From Botryococcus braunii (lineage: Eukaryota > Chlorophyta > Trebouxiophyceae), in assembly GCA_002005505.1 (NCBI GenBank), contig KV908411.1, forward strand, positions 131,366-195,365: a DNA stretch of 64,000 nt, given 5' to 3'. Below the pieces are notes generated by a model. It was not told where the DNA came from, made no database searches, and saw only the letters and a program-made list of their open reading frames with translations. Shown one piece after another: positions 20,196 through 48,157 of the stretch. Made by a program: the position numbers and the translations under genes. How positions within the stretch are numbered: position 1 is the first letter of the stretch; the number at the start of each line of letters is the position of its first letter.

Positions 20196-20228
20196 TAGGT
20201 AAACCACGTGGTTTAAACCACGTGGTGC
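20196..20228. repeat. Palindrome built on two CCACGTGG cores
   Basis: The sequence aaaccacgtggtttaaacca plus cgtggt is a palindrome holding two CACGTG (G-box-like) sites around TTTAAA. It sits just after the LINE remnant. Confidence 0.85.
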
Positions 20229-21027
20229 ACCAAGCTTGGTACTTTCAGTCCATTACCAATATCAGCCTCAAGAAAACAGAAAGATGCCACAGGTCAAGAT
20301 GTTGGCGTAGGGACCTACGGCCTGTTAAAACGAACTTTACGGTTAGGTGAGATCAAGTTCCAGTAGGTGGCTCAGATCATTCCTCCTGGACCGTTGGATG
20401 TCACAGTCCATTGCTCAAAACATCCGCAGTTCCACTTAAAGGTATGACTAGATTTCGTTTCACCTGAAGGACTGATGTGCGAGAAGATTGCACGAAGATG
20501 AGAAACGCTTTTGCGGACATAGTTGGTGGTCTGACCATTGAAATCACTCCACAAGCTGGCCTGTGCAATGATGTTTAAAGGTGCATGTTTGTGTCAAGAT
20601 ATCGATTCACTTTGAACTGAGCCCGACTTCAGCGCACACCATAACTGCATGTACCGGGTTTTGCTGCCCTGTCAGAAGCCACTTTAGCTCCTAACGCATC
20701 CTCTGCGTGTTATGGTTAATAACGCAGGCCTATTGCACGCCTGCTTCTAAGTAATTACACAGAACCCTTTCTCTAGTTTTCCTTCAAGCGTTTGAAGCTA
20801 GGTACCGAGTCTGTTGTGAGAAGCCCTGCCCTTTCTCCTTGATCGCGCAACGCTTTAGTAAGGTTCATGTAGCTTGACGCAACAGTACTGATTAGTAACC
20901 AGTTACTAATCATGTTACCCAGCATTCCGCAATTTTGCAGGATTTTGGATGCAAGGAGCTTGCCAAGGAGTTTCTTAAACCAGCCCGTTCCAGTTGACTA
21001 GGGGGACATTCGAAGTCCAGCCCTTCT

Positions 21028-21182
21028 TCTAGGCGCTTGCCTGTTGAGGTAAGCAGTGAAACCTTCCAACCCCATGGACTCAGTCCCTAACTGACATCTG
21101 CAAAATTTTGCAGATGTCAGTCAGGGACTGAGTCCATGGGGTTGGAAGGTTCACTGCTTACCTCAACAGGCAAGCGCCTAGA
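21028..21182. repeat. Near-perfect inverted repeat (hairpin), ~77-base arms and almost no loop
   Basis: The arms start tctaggcgcttgcctgttga and meet at gacatctgcaaaattttgca. They differ only by one A indel and one A/G change. A weaker match (cgaagtccag) extends the fold to about 21,007-21,205. It could be a foldback transposon, a recent inverted duplication or a hairpin RNA source. Confidence 0.95.
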
Positions 21183-22307
21183 GTTTAAACTGTCTCTGGA
21201 CTTCGGTATGCCCAGCAAGCCTTTGGGATGAGTAACCGCCAAAATAATTCATCAGTGCTTCATGCTCTGTATGTTCCATAGTGACTGGAAGTCCCCCACG
21301 TCTGTCATGTCTGGCATGGCCTCTCGTAACATTTATTAAGGAGCCCTAAAGGCAGCAAAACACATGGCCCAGCCATATGTCGGGGCTGGGGCATGGGCTT
21401 TGCTAGGATCTTTGAAGATGACAGCTATACTACTATTATCTTCAAAGAATCGTGGCGGATCAGGGTGATAGCCTGCTGATAGCCTGCCTGTACAGGCAGG
21501 CCAACTTGTCTGCCAGCGGGTTGACAGCTGTCACACCGGTCGAGACACGAAGTGGACATATCAGTGGTGGTTGTAGCCGTCCCGTGTCGGCAAAAAGGCT
21601 CGTATTGTAGCTGTGGCAGACTAGCCAGTACTGTTCATTGCACCACGATGTACAAGTCATCATCTAAGATCTTAGATGCATCGTGATTGATGATCGTGGG
21701 GTTTCTGCGCAGGCAACAAATCGCTTGAAAATATTTTTAATTTGTTTTCTTCTGTTGTCTGAGCTCAAGTTTATTTCTCCTCCTCAACCCCCGCCCCCAA
21801 CCCTTACATGAGACAAGCATACCCTATGATTTTGGGTTTTTGTGGTGAAACTATCGTCGCAACGTAGGCCTGTGGCATGCAACAAGATCCTTCGGCACAG
21901 TGAGGCCCCGTCAGGCAGACCGTCAGACATGTACATCATGATGACGCCCCCTTTAGTCGAAGGTTTATGAAACTTTCATAAGTGTATGCTTCCAATTCGT
22001 CGCAAGTCAAAATATCCTTAAGAGTCCTCCACGTTTTACTGAGACTAGGATACCCTATAATTTTGGATTTTCGTTGTTAAACGGTCGTTCAACCATTGTC
22101 GCAACGCAGGGCCCGTCAGGCAGGCCGTCAGTTATCACGCCCTATTCAGTAAATGGTTATGAATCCTTCATAACTGTATGCTTCGTCACAAGTAAATACT
22201 AAACGCATATAGCATATACTTCAGATAGCACATGCATATGCTTCACCGCAAGTCATATAGTTTATACTTCATACAGTATATGCGTTGGCGCAAGCTACAT
22301 TTCAAAG

Positions 22308-22337
22308 TCTTCTTTGAAAAGATCTTTTCAAAGAAGA
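22308..22337. repeat. Perfect 30-base palindrome
   Basis: One half is tcttctttgaaaaga and the other its exact complement, centred on AGATCT. No gene is adjacent. Confidence 0.95.
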
Positions 22338-23202
22338 GGCAAGGTCAACGGGGGCCAAGAAGACACCCCCCTGAACAGTCCCACCGTCATCAAATACATA
22401 TGAATACAAACCCACGCCCCTAAATTGCCCCCGCCCTGAAAATCCCCCCCTCCAAAATCCCACGCTCCGCCAAAGGAAACTCATCATCAAAATCCCCACG
22501 CCCCTAAAAAGCCCCTTCCTGAAAAAATCACCCCCTCCCCCCGAAAAATCCCCCATTATACTCCAAAAAACTTCCTTAAGGCAGAAGAATTACATCAACC
22601 TAGCCCAAAGTGCTGATGAGATGGAAAATATAATTTCGCCTGACGTTGTTGCATCGACACGTCTGTTGCATCGACAGTCAATCATTATAACCATGGAGTT
22701 GACTTCCAAACAGGTAGGCCCAGCGCTACCAGCGCCCAGCGCATTTCCCCCAAATAAGTTTGTAGCGGCGTTCTTCATAAAAAACGTGTTTTAGAGTTTT
22801 GTTCATGGAACGCAGCTAGCTCAAGTGTTGTGGCCATGGAACGTTGACGTTCAGGCGGTCAAAGCTCGCGGGCCTGGGCCTTTTTGTTCTTCCAGTCTTT
22901 TCGGGGCCCCATCCTGCAGCGCGATAGGCACCCTCACGTTGAGAGGTCAGAGGCGCACTCGCTTGTAACATGCCCTTGTGTTGTATTGTTATGAAAGTGA
23001 GTGTCACGATACGTGAATCTAGACAGCTTGAACCTCGTACGTGAATTAGACAATACAAGCAAGGCGAGCCATCTGGTGTGGTCCCATATAGCACGCATTG
23101 AACCATTAGCTTGAATCTGTAGCAAAACTACATTTGGACACATATCAACCCACCCCCCCCCCGGGGCCCCCGCCCCCACAGCCGCAGCCCCCCCCCCCCC
23201 CC

Positions 23203-23395
<193 letters not shown>

Positions 23396-23796
23396 GGGGC
23401 GGATCCAGGAGTGATATGTTTCTCTGAGTCAAAACACAGAAGAATAGGAAGTGGCTAAAGGGATCTTACTCCAGGGCTTTCTGTCGAAAGTCTATCTCCT
23501 TCTCCTGCATTTCCCCAAGAACAAATCGGACATCTCAATGCCTACAACGCGGCCCATCCCGGCCTTCCTCTACCTCGTGTCACCCTTCAGCCACTCTCGA
23601 GCTCATCACAGAGTGACAGGGACAGGAAGCTCCAGAGCATATCAAGCACAGAGCAATCTGCATTATAATGTGGCGAGTAATTACTCGCCACAAACATGTT
23701 GACAGTATTCTCTGCACACGGGGGCTTTTGGATTAAGTCGAAATATAAGCCACAGATATGTGGACCAGCTTTGGATCAACAACGGATACGCGCGGG

Positions 23797-23876
<80 letters not shown>

Positions 23877-23898
23877 TCTAGCCGCCCACCCACCCACA

Positions 23899-23937
<39 letters not shown>

Positions 23938-24827
23938 ACCTGCAAGGTCAGGAGGGACAGATGGGGAAGACGAGAAGCTACGTCAGGAGCTCGGATACAC
24001 TACATCAACATTTGACAGGCGAGCAATAGCTTCAAGGTTGAATAAGAAGCTATTACCTTCTCTTTCCCAAACGTTCTGGGGTAGGCTATACGGGGCAGAA
24101 CCGCCTTCGCCGATGCAGATGCATCCTCGTCCTCTCGTTGTCTTACCCTACAGCGAACAAAGCTTGTTGATGAGCGCATGACTCAACCTTATTCAATCTG
24201 TTCCCTGCTGTCATGGTTGCCACAAGCTGGTGTGCTAGGTATACTGGTCCGTAATGAATGTTGAGGAAACATCCGATCAGGAAAAACAGCGGGGGGGAGG
24301 GCGGGGGCCGGGGCGGGGAAGGAAAGCATCAGCAAACGTCCTACGAGCTGCCCTGATTTTTGTGACTCCTGCTTTCTCGCTGCCACAGATCCTTCTTAAC
24401 ACGACCAAGAGCTGACACTTCCCCCACCCCAGGCCGAGGGTCAAATCTCGATCGAAGACGCATAGACGTGGGATTCCAAAGCTTTTCTGCGGCCCTACGT
24501 GGCATACCACTCCGCAGCAGAACTCTCTCGTCTTTTGCAGACTGGTGGTTGGGCAATCTGAAGAACATTAATGAATATTCTGATGCGAGGTGTACTATCT
24601 GTAATTTGAAGCCCTCAAAGCCCCCATACTACCGCCCCTCCGAGCAATGAAATACCCGAACACGTGCACATTTAGAAGGTAACCCCCACGGTATTGATAG
24701 ATGAAAGTATACAGAGATGAGATGGTCATATCTGAGGGCTTTCACATAACACCACACGTAATTAAGGTTTCGAGTGGATTCTCGACGTGGACTTTTACAG
24801 GCATCAAATGATTATAAGTCAGGGCTC

Positions 24828-28787
<3,960 letters not shown>

Positions 28788-29160
28788 GTTTGTTGACAAG
28801 GGAAACGCATGTACTCAATAAGCCGTTAAATTGTTTTCAAACCGTAACAGATAGCAACCCTCTTACAGGTGGCATGCGCGGTGAACAAAATGAGCGCCGA
28901 TCACGCTAAGAAACGGAACAACAAGCCTTTTTGGAGTTGCCCAAGTCAGCATAAGTAATCATGACGTCAATAAGGATCCATGATTTCTAATTCAATTTGT
29001 ACAGTGATCCCAAGCAGTCGACTCCAACTACTGCAGGGACATCTACACAATCCATCCCTTCTCACACACTGAATGAAATACCGAATCCCTGCAGCGTCCA
29101 ACAATAATCACGGTGATCTGCCTTCAATAGTTACTAAGTAATCAACACTCCCAGTCTGAT
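28788..29160. other. Upstream region of TLS1
   Basis: No frame resembles a protein. It should hold the TLS1 promoter; no motif is confidently assigned. Confidence 0.4.
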
Positions 29161-29162
29161 CT

Positions 29163-29435
29163 TTGATTGCTCCTGGAGGCTCTCCAGTGCAGCATGCCTT
29201 ACACCGAACTGTACTGCTTGCGAACTACTTGTACATTCCAAACGTACCGTGCAACTTGTACGGTACAAGCCTGGTGAATGGCATGCGCTTTACACGGGGA
29301 ATAATGGATTCAAAACACGGTGTATCTGCATGTTCATTGCCATTTGGAACCATGCCGTCGTCAGTCGCAAGCGTATGGACCAGAATTGTTTCAATTCATA
29401 AACCTCCTGGCCAAAAAGCGAAATTGATCAAGTGA
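29163..29435 (+). mobile_element. Possible Ty1/copia polyprotein fragment
   Basis: A plus-strand frame of about 90 codons contains LANYLYIPNVPCNLYGTSLV, which resembles the block after the protease in copia elements (LYVPN..CNLLSVS). Neither integrase nor reverse transcriptase is found alongside, and no LTRs are seen. Probably a relic; the resemblance is short. Confidence 0.35.
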
Positions 29436-29589
29436 ATCTATGAAGTGGGAGCCCTTCTTGGTTTTGACCTTCGACATAGGGGCAATATCCGGCACATGTC
29501 TGCTCAACAAGACAAAGCTGGGTGTAGACCACGCGTACACATGGAAAGTTCTACCAGTACACCTGTGCGCGAGGCAAACCCGTGCAAGC

Positions 29590-29626
29590 ACGCGGGCGAA
29601 CACGCGCGCGCGCGCACACACACACG

Positions 29627-29701
<75 letters not shown>

Positions 29702-29732
29702 GCACGCACGCACGCACGCGCGCGCACGCACG

Positions 29733-29789
<57 letters not shown>

Positions 29790-29926
29790 CACACACAAAA
29801 CACACGCATCCTATATCAGTAATGAATATTCATTAATATCACTAATGAATATTCCTCTGAGAGCTGTGTTAGCTGCTCTTAGAGAGGAAAGATATAGGAT
29901 GCGTGCTTGCACGCACGCGCGCGCGC

Positions 29927-30013
<87 letters not shown>
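29590..30013. repeat. Foldback: (CA)n arm, short core, (GT)n arm
   Basis: A CA/CG-rich arm (29,600-29,800) and a CG/GT-rich arm (29,908-30,013) flank a core bounded by acgcatcctatatc and its exact complement gatataggatgcgt. The core itself holds AT-rich palindromes (taatgaatattcatta). The whole block can fold into one long hairpin. Confidence 0.88.
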
Positions 30014-30014
<1 letters not shown>

Positions 30015-30059
30015 ACCGGCAAACACAACAGCTCTTGGGGAGAAATGAGGTTACCTAAC

Positions 30060-32400
30060 AAGCATTAGCTAACACCGGTTGACATGTAGAATCATTGAAA
30101 TCCATCTATACCAGTGCACAACCCGTCGTACAGTTTAAAGATGATCAAAATTGCTCTAAAACATTAAGGTGAACGACATCCAAGGCCAAAAAGAAAGAGC
30201 GATAAAGCGATCTAGTCGAAAGTTGATAAACATTGTTAAATGCATTTACTGTTGTTAGGAACACGTGAACTACACTTTTTGTTAAATACTGTTACAATCA
30301 AGAGCAACTAACCAACTGTCGTTCTGCAGTAGTATTGCAGAGATCCTGTCATGCAACTGCAGTGTGGCACCTCTGCTTAGTGTCCCTAGCATGGATGCAT
30401 GCCAGGATACGGCAAAATTGCAGAGAAATGCGCCCCGCCCAAGTGTACCTTGCTGTACAATAACAATCCGAAGTTTGAAAAGGGCGTCCTATGGCTGAAG
30501 CCGACACTAATTGGTCCTTGAGGGGTCTCTGAGAGTGACAGGCCCTGTCACATGATTGTGACCATCCAAATGATTGGACCGATGTCTGTCCAATCATTCG
30601 ACCCTTTCGCAACGCCAATGAAAGGAGACGTTATATTGTACACTTCTACACCCACACTATGCTGTACAACCACGAAATATACTTAGCAAACACCACTTCA
30701 TTTGCATTTGACGGTGCCTTTGAAGGCAAGGTCCTTTAAGTACAGGACATGACTCACGTCAGCCTGGTATCCTCGAGGTGATCAGTATGCTCGGAGACTG
30801 TGAAGTATCCACATACATTCCCATAATCCTCAGGCATACAATTGTGATGGAAGCTATGGCAACAATAATGGCTTCATTTGCAAATGAAGCTATTATTCAA
30901 AAGGGGCCTTATTGTTCATTAGGGAGAATACGATTATCCCAGAATCTGTCTGTGCATAGACGTGAAATACGTCCCTCTAAAAATGAAACACTACTGAAAT
31001 ATCGGACTTCGTTCCTCCAGGTCCTCCAACGACCCTGGTGGACGTCGTGTGTGAAATCATGTGCACACACATGTGGGTGACACTGTCACTATGCCATAAT
31101 CCGGGGGCATCCTGCCCGCAATTGATTGCCGATCCACAACCATGGGCATTCTGCCCGCAGCGGCCAAAGAAACATGAAACGCCCCACAGTTTTCACATCG
31201 AATGAGATGACAAAGAGTTCCGCACCATTTGTGCGCACCAACGTTGGTTGGTTAGTTGTGGCACCAACATTGTTAACAGAACGTTAAATTAAAGCGAAGT
31301 CAATACAACCAAACCGCAAACCGGGTGTCCTACATGCTGACCATGGTATGGAGAAGCCAAAACTCTTCCCAACCACCTCATGTAACATATGTCAGCATGG
31401 AGGCCCTGCTAGTTCCAAGCTGAAACAAACGTAACCTCCAGAGGGACACACATATTCCAACCGACTATTTTTTTACTGTGAGGGTGTACAACCATACCCC
31501 TCTAGAGGGATATCATCTGTCCTTCACGAAGCATATCAATGGTGTTTGTCACAATACCACTGGGATAAACAGCCACACTTTTTTTTTCCCTATATCTAAC
31601 ACGGAAAACCAGTAGTAATTTCGTCACAACGTGAGTGAGCACGTTGGCCAGCGTCGCACTGGGAGCAGCGACCCTCACCATTCAGAATGGGACACACAGC
31701 AGGCGGGCTCCTGTGAAGATCTGCTGGTCCAAAGCAGAATCACATATGTGTGACGCAATCTTTTACCTTTACAAATCTGTAATAATTTTTAAAAGCTACT
31801 GTTAAAAGCGGGATTATATCTTTTTTAACATTAAAAAGACCATCCCAACGTCTTCGTCTGCAGGAAGGAACAAATAGGATTCATAACCATTAAGGATGAG
31901 GCACACAGCATGTGGGCTCCCGTGGGGACCTGCTGATCCATAGCAGAACCCATAATGGTGGCCGATTATATACATAACATCGGTCTCAGACTCTTATGAG
32001 CCAAACATTGAATCGGCCCGACAATCCGCCGACCCCTACAGAACTGTTGGGAGAAGGGTTGCAAACATTTGTCCGGCTGTGAAATTAATGAGTATTGTGA
32101 ATGAGCAAACTAGACCGCATCGGAATGCGAACTGCGGCAACCCTCAGCCATGAGGACTCTGAATGTTCTAAGTCCTCATGAGTCTATTGATAGAGCTCAA
32201 TGAGAATCCGGAGGACTTAGAATGTTCTAAGTCCTCATGAGCCTATTAATAGGGCTCAATGAGGACTCATGAGGACTTAGAATAGAGTGCAATGGTACAG
32301 CAGGACCACTGGCAGCAGGAGCCCCATGGTAGACAGCAGGAACCCGAGACACGCAAAACAGGAATAAAATCAACTTTTTCCTTAAGATTAATCTTCAATC
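30060..32400. other. Stretch without a recognised gene
   Basis: It contains a near-perfect palindrome at 30,864-30,897 (one mismatched pair, centre tttgcaaa) and a stem at ~30,566-30,602 (ccaaatgattgg / ccaatcattcg). A ~60-base phrase (acacagcaggcgggctcctg) at ~31,690 recurs at ~31,908. Confidence 0.5.
32161..32284. repeat. ~60-bp tandem repeat with internal palindromes
   Basis: Two copies of a unit starting gaatgttctaagtcctcatg. The unit junction ggacttagaatgttctaagtcc is itself palindromic, so the array can fold in several ways. Confidence 0.9.
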
Positions 32401-32589
32401 TTTGAGGAGTCAGTTCCTTCAACCAGAAATGGAAACAGCTCCCCTAACCAGGAAAAAATTGTTTTGCTCCCCTACTGCCTGGCTTTTGAGATCCGGTATG
32501 CTTCCTGGCCAAACCTCTTACGTGATATATAAGGACATATCCCTCCCCGGGGGGAAAGGGGGGGGGGGGGGTTGGCAAAATTTCAACCA

Positions 32590-33761
32590 GCCTGCGAGAC
32601 TGATCCTCCTGTTCCTGAAGCATGGCAATGCTTGAGATCTCTAGAGGAACTTTCCCTTGTGTCCAAGTGCATGTCATTCCATGACATATGCACATACCCA
32701 ACTTCAAAGCTTCAAAAAGCCCAGAACACTGGACTGCACAGCTGTTGTTTGTTTCTTTGAGAGCAAGGGCGCCCAAACGATAGTTTATTCGAAAATTCCA
32801 GTTCTGATGCAACCTTGCAATTGCCTCCACAGGGGGCTGCACCTCGAAGAACAGGATGAAAAATACTACAAGATACAGGGTCTAATGTTCTAAATGCGGA
32901 CAATGTCGCTCGCGGTACTGCTAACACTATCGATTGAGTTCTAGATTGAGTAGCTCCACAGCATTTCAACCTGGTGGGGAAAATGTGTGTGTGGGTTCCC
33001 ACCTTGACTACAGGCAAAGAAGTGTTCCCAGGAGAGAAGAGCCGATCACACACCAGCACGGCGCGCGTGAACACCGCTTGTTTCGAGAAATTGAGCTTCA
33101 CCACCAAGTTGAGGTCATTAAAGGAGCCCGATGGGCCCCGCCTCACTTCCCGCACACGGCAAACTCTCTCACCCACCTCGTCAACTAAGTGCAAGCACAA
33201 CTCACTCCGGACTGCTGCCTCTTTGATCGTTCCGAAACAAGACAGCAGAAATCGATGCTCCGGTGGAGAGAAGCTCACAGAAGCGGTACGCTGTCATGTA
33301 CACAGACGGCCAAACCTCCAAAGCAACTCAGGGCAGTACGCTGGCATGTACTCAGACCGCCAAACCTCCAAGCAACTCAGGACGAGCCCAGAGGGTTGCA
33401 AGATTAATGTACACAAGTACTTGAAGGGCACACCGCCATGCAGACCGCCAAACCTCTAAGCAAATCAAGGCGGTATGCTGCAAACATATGTACACCAACC
33501 GCCAAACCTCAAAGCAACTCACGGCGGTACGCTGCCATGTAGACAGACCGCCGACCCTCCCAACCTTCTTTCGGCTGAAGGCACATGGTTCCCCCTCCAA
33601 CAGACATGGTTCTCCCAGATTTGAGGCAGTGATGCGCATGCTTTCATGCCACCTCTGAAGGGAGAGAGCTTGGGGAGCGGGAGAATCCTGCTACCTGGAA
33701 AAGTTAGTATCGACGCAATATCGGCAGTCGCAATTCGCATTTCCAGGTTCAGATCGGCCAT
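32590..33761 (-). CDS. Unidentified protein, 5' five exons resolved
   Basis: A minus-strand gene model whose exons agree in phase: 33761-33695 (MADLNLEMRIATADIASILT), 33290-33206 (YRFCELLSTGASISAVLFRN), 33007-32971, 32836-32698 (EAIARLHQNWNFRINYRLG) and one starting at 32,640 (ISSIAMLQEQEDQSRRLVE). The start has a purine-G context (gggATGG), and several acceptors have good pyrimidine tracts. I do not recognise the family. The fourth exon has a helix-rich look faintly like Mediator head subunits, but this is not a call. The 3' end lies below 32,590 and is unresolved. A long open frame over 32,712-33,278 in another phase is an alternative reading. Confidence 0.5.
33285..33560. repeat. ~55-bp tandem repeat, about five copies
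   Basis: The unit contains ccgccaaacctccaaagcaa followed by 'ggcggtacgctg.catgta'. It lies in the first intron of the unidentified minus-strand gene, directly before its second exon, and the last copy touches the acceptor at 33,291. Confidence 0.9.
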
Positions 33762-34297
33762 CCCCGAAGCCCAAAAGGCTTAGAGTGGCATCTCCAGCGA
33801 GGTCCAATCTGTAGCGGCTTTTTGGCACAAATTGATTCCCTTTCGGGTCCGGATGGTCCCGATCGTGGCAAATCTCAGACTGAAATGTGACCTCGCTGGA
33901 GTTCCCACTTAGAGGGCACCCCCACTTACGATCGGGCGATGGCGAGCCCGCTGGATTTGCTGCTCCGTACGAGCGGCAAGTGCTTGTTTAAATACTCCAA
34001 ACACCGCGAGTACTCGCTCCGAGCGGACGCGTGGATGCCCTCTCATAAGGGGGCATGCAGCCGACTGAATCCTACGCACACAAGGAAGAGACGAGCACAG
34101 CACAAAAGTGGCTTTTGCTGCTTTCTGGAGAACACTGGGCAGTTTGTGTACATGCCAGCTTACCGAACAATGGGAGGAACCCATGAGCCCGGGCTGGTTT
34201 CACAGCCATGCTTGTGCCGATGCTTTCCTCTTTCTCAACGCTCTATAGAAGAAGAGAACACAGCTCTGGAACCCACACGGCGCCAGAGTCCCGGGGG

Positions 34298-39225
<4,928 letters not shown>

Positions 39226-39229
39226 CTGC

Positions 39230-40890
39230 AAAAGCCAGGAACACCATTAAGTATGACAAACCCAGCATAACGCGTTTCTGCTGAATAGGTACGGTAAGAA
39301 ATGTTAGCTTCTACTATGGAGCCGGGTGGAAGATCATAGGAACAACAGGCTGGGTGCACTTCAAACCAGTAAAATAACACCTGTGTGCATTCCTTGTGTT
39401 TGGATTAGCATATCGTGGCAGTGGTCTTCTTGTGAGAAACCTTTTTCTGCTCCTCTGTCTGTTTAATTTTTCCAGTCCAGAAGCCTCATATTCAACAATG
39501 CCACAAAAAATTGCTACTGTGGGAAGGAAAACAATTTCTCGCTCAGAGATGCAAAGGTTCCCGGTATGCTGGCGCCTTGCATGGCGGGAAATTTCGGCGT
39601 TGGCCACGCCCTATCCAGGAGTATTTAAGAATATCTTTGCAAACCATAGATGTATAAGTCTCTCCAGGTTTCATACAATCGCTGAGAGCCTAACGGAAGA
39701 ATGCCGCTTGTGTTCGAGCATCAGAGGTAGGGGCTCGTCCAACAAGCTTTCAATGCGCAAGGAGCTGGCAGGGCATGCACCCCACTTTCCAAGAGCCCTA
39801 TGGTATATCATGAACAGAAAAGGAATAACCTGGCCAGGGGCTGTTCAAGAGCATGAAACAGGGGTGATTACGTGAGGGATCTGACCTCAGCGAGAAAATT
39901 GTCCAGCGAATCTAAGCTGTCAGTTGAGCTTCTGCTCCCAGCTCTCGCCAAAGGTAGCATCTTGAAACCCCTGCGCGTCTTTGAAATGTTTACACAACAA
40001 AGCGCCGGACAAAATGGCCGCTGCTGCAGAGACGAGGTGTGCTAGGAGTGTTTCACCCACGGCAGAGCCCCTTGACACGCAGGAAGCCTGAGAAAGCTTT
40101 CAGACAAGCGTCCTAGGCAATGACTGTGCCTTCTAAGACAGAGACGCGAAACGGGAGTTGAGGGCAACTTTTCGGAGACACGGAACAGCGGAAAAAACAA
40201 AATGCCCGAAAAGCCCACACTAACACAAATTTCTTTTTTTGTCGAGTCAACTAAGTGGCAGATGTATGGCACATGAGCAAAATTTTACTTCTTCCTAAAG
40301 CTGGCAATGGCCCTTTCGTTTCCCGGGAATACGTCCGTTGGATGTGTGCCATCTTGCTGCAATCTCGATCGCGACGTCCATGTGGCTGGACGATCGACTA
40401 CAAATTTCTGGTGTTTGATCATCAACGGTCTCCGCCGAAGCCCATCATGGCCCATTTGGCTGCCCATGACGGAAAGCATCGGCGAAACCGCATGTGGCGG
40501 TCTACGGTACCACCCCCCGCAGGAAGTTCCCGAGCAGGACACAGCTTGGGATCATCAACGCAACGCACTGTCAAACCAAAAAGTTGTTGACTTTCCAACT
40601 TCCCACATTGGCCTTACAGTCCCAACTCTCATACTATATGCAGCATTTCTTGGTCTGCTGAAGGGCTGTACGTGTGGGTAGTTGTAGTTCTAGTTTGTTT
40701 GCGAACCTCCGCGTTAAGTGGTTGTTCACCGCATCGTGGCTTGGAGCATTCAGAAAAGTGCACCTTTATTGCGTTTGCTTAGTTTGTTTAGAAGCATTCG
40801 TGAGGGTTTCGATATTGCGTGCTGTTCGATAGATCCTGCTGGGTTGGAAAAGACATTGTTTCAGTGTATGGTGTAGAAGCACACACGCAA
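39230..40890. other. Interval between the membrane-protein gene and TBP
   Basis: It holds the unresolved 5' end of the minus-strand gene and, from about 40,000, the upstream region of TBP. Open frames at 40,255-40,681 have no recognisable family. Confidence 0.4.
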
Positions 40891-40894
40891 ATCA

Positions 40895-43194
<2,300 letters not shown>

Positions 43195-43199
43195 GCAGA

Positions 43200-47690
<4,491 letters not shown>

Positions 47691-47697
47691 GCTGGAG

Positions 47698-48077
47698 TCA
47701 AGCGTATGGCAGGAAGTAGTTGGCAAGCAGCTTCTGGCGGCAGCGCTGATTGCTGTGCAGGGAAAGCTTCAGCACTGTCTTGTCGGAGCAGCGCTTGGGC
47801 ACCAGCTCTGGGTGAAGGATGCGCGCCAGTATCTCCACCCCCTCGACCAATCTGAGCCATGTCCACATCCATCTCAGCTCCACCATCTCTCTGAAATCTT
47901 TGCGAAGCAATCATTACCACTAAGCCGGGAAAACAGCTGCTGCTCCCCAGCCCCTCCCCTCCCTCACCCCTCCCTCCCCCCTCTCCTCACACCTCCCCCC
48001 TCTCACCCCCCTCCCCCTCCCTCCGTTTTCCCCTCCCGCACACAGACGAACACACGTGCACACGCGCGCGCGCGCAT

Positions 48078-48157
<80 letters not shown>

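Larger units (their letters stand above)
20250..23100. other. Gene-poor region rich in palindromes and diverged repeats
   Basis: No protein family is recognised. It contains the long hairpin at 21,028-21,182, the palindromes catctaagatcttagatg (21,660-21,677) and 22,308-22,337, and two diverged copies of a ~250-base segment (21,790-22,020 and 22,030-22,200) sharing 'taccctat.attttgg', 'gtcgcaacg', 'cgtcaggcag' and 'ataa.tgtatgctt'. Confidence 0.6.

Noticed and set aside
24468..24650. Plus-strand ORF near the TLS1 3' end
   Set aside because: Short, no recognised motif, and no supporting neighbouring exon.
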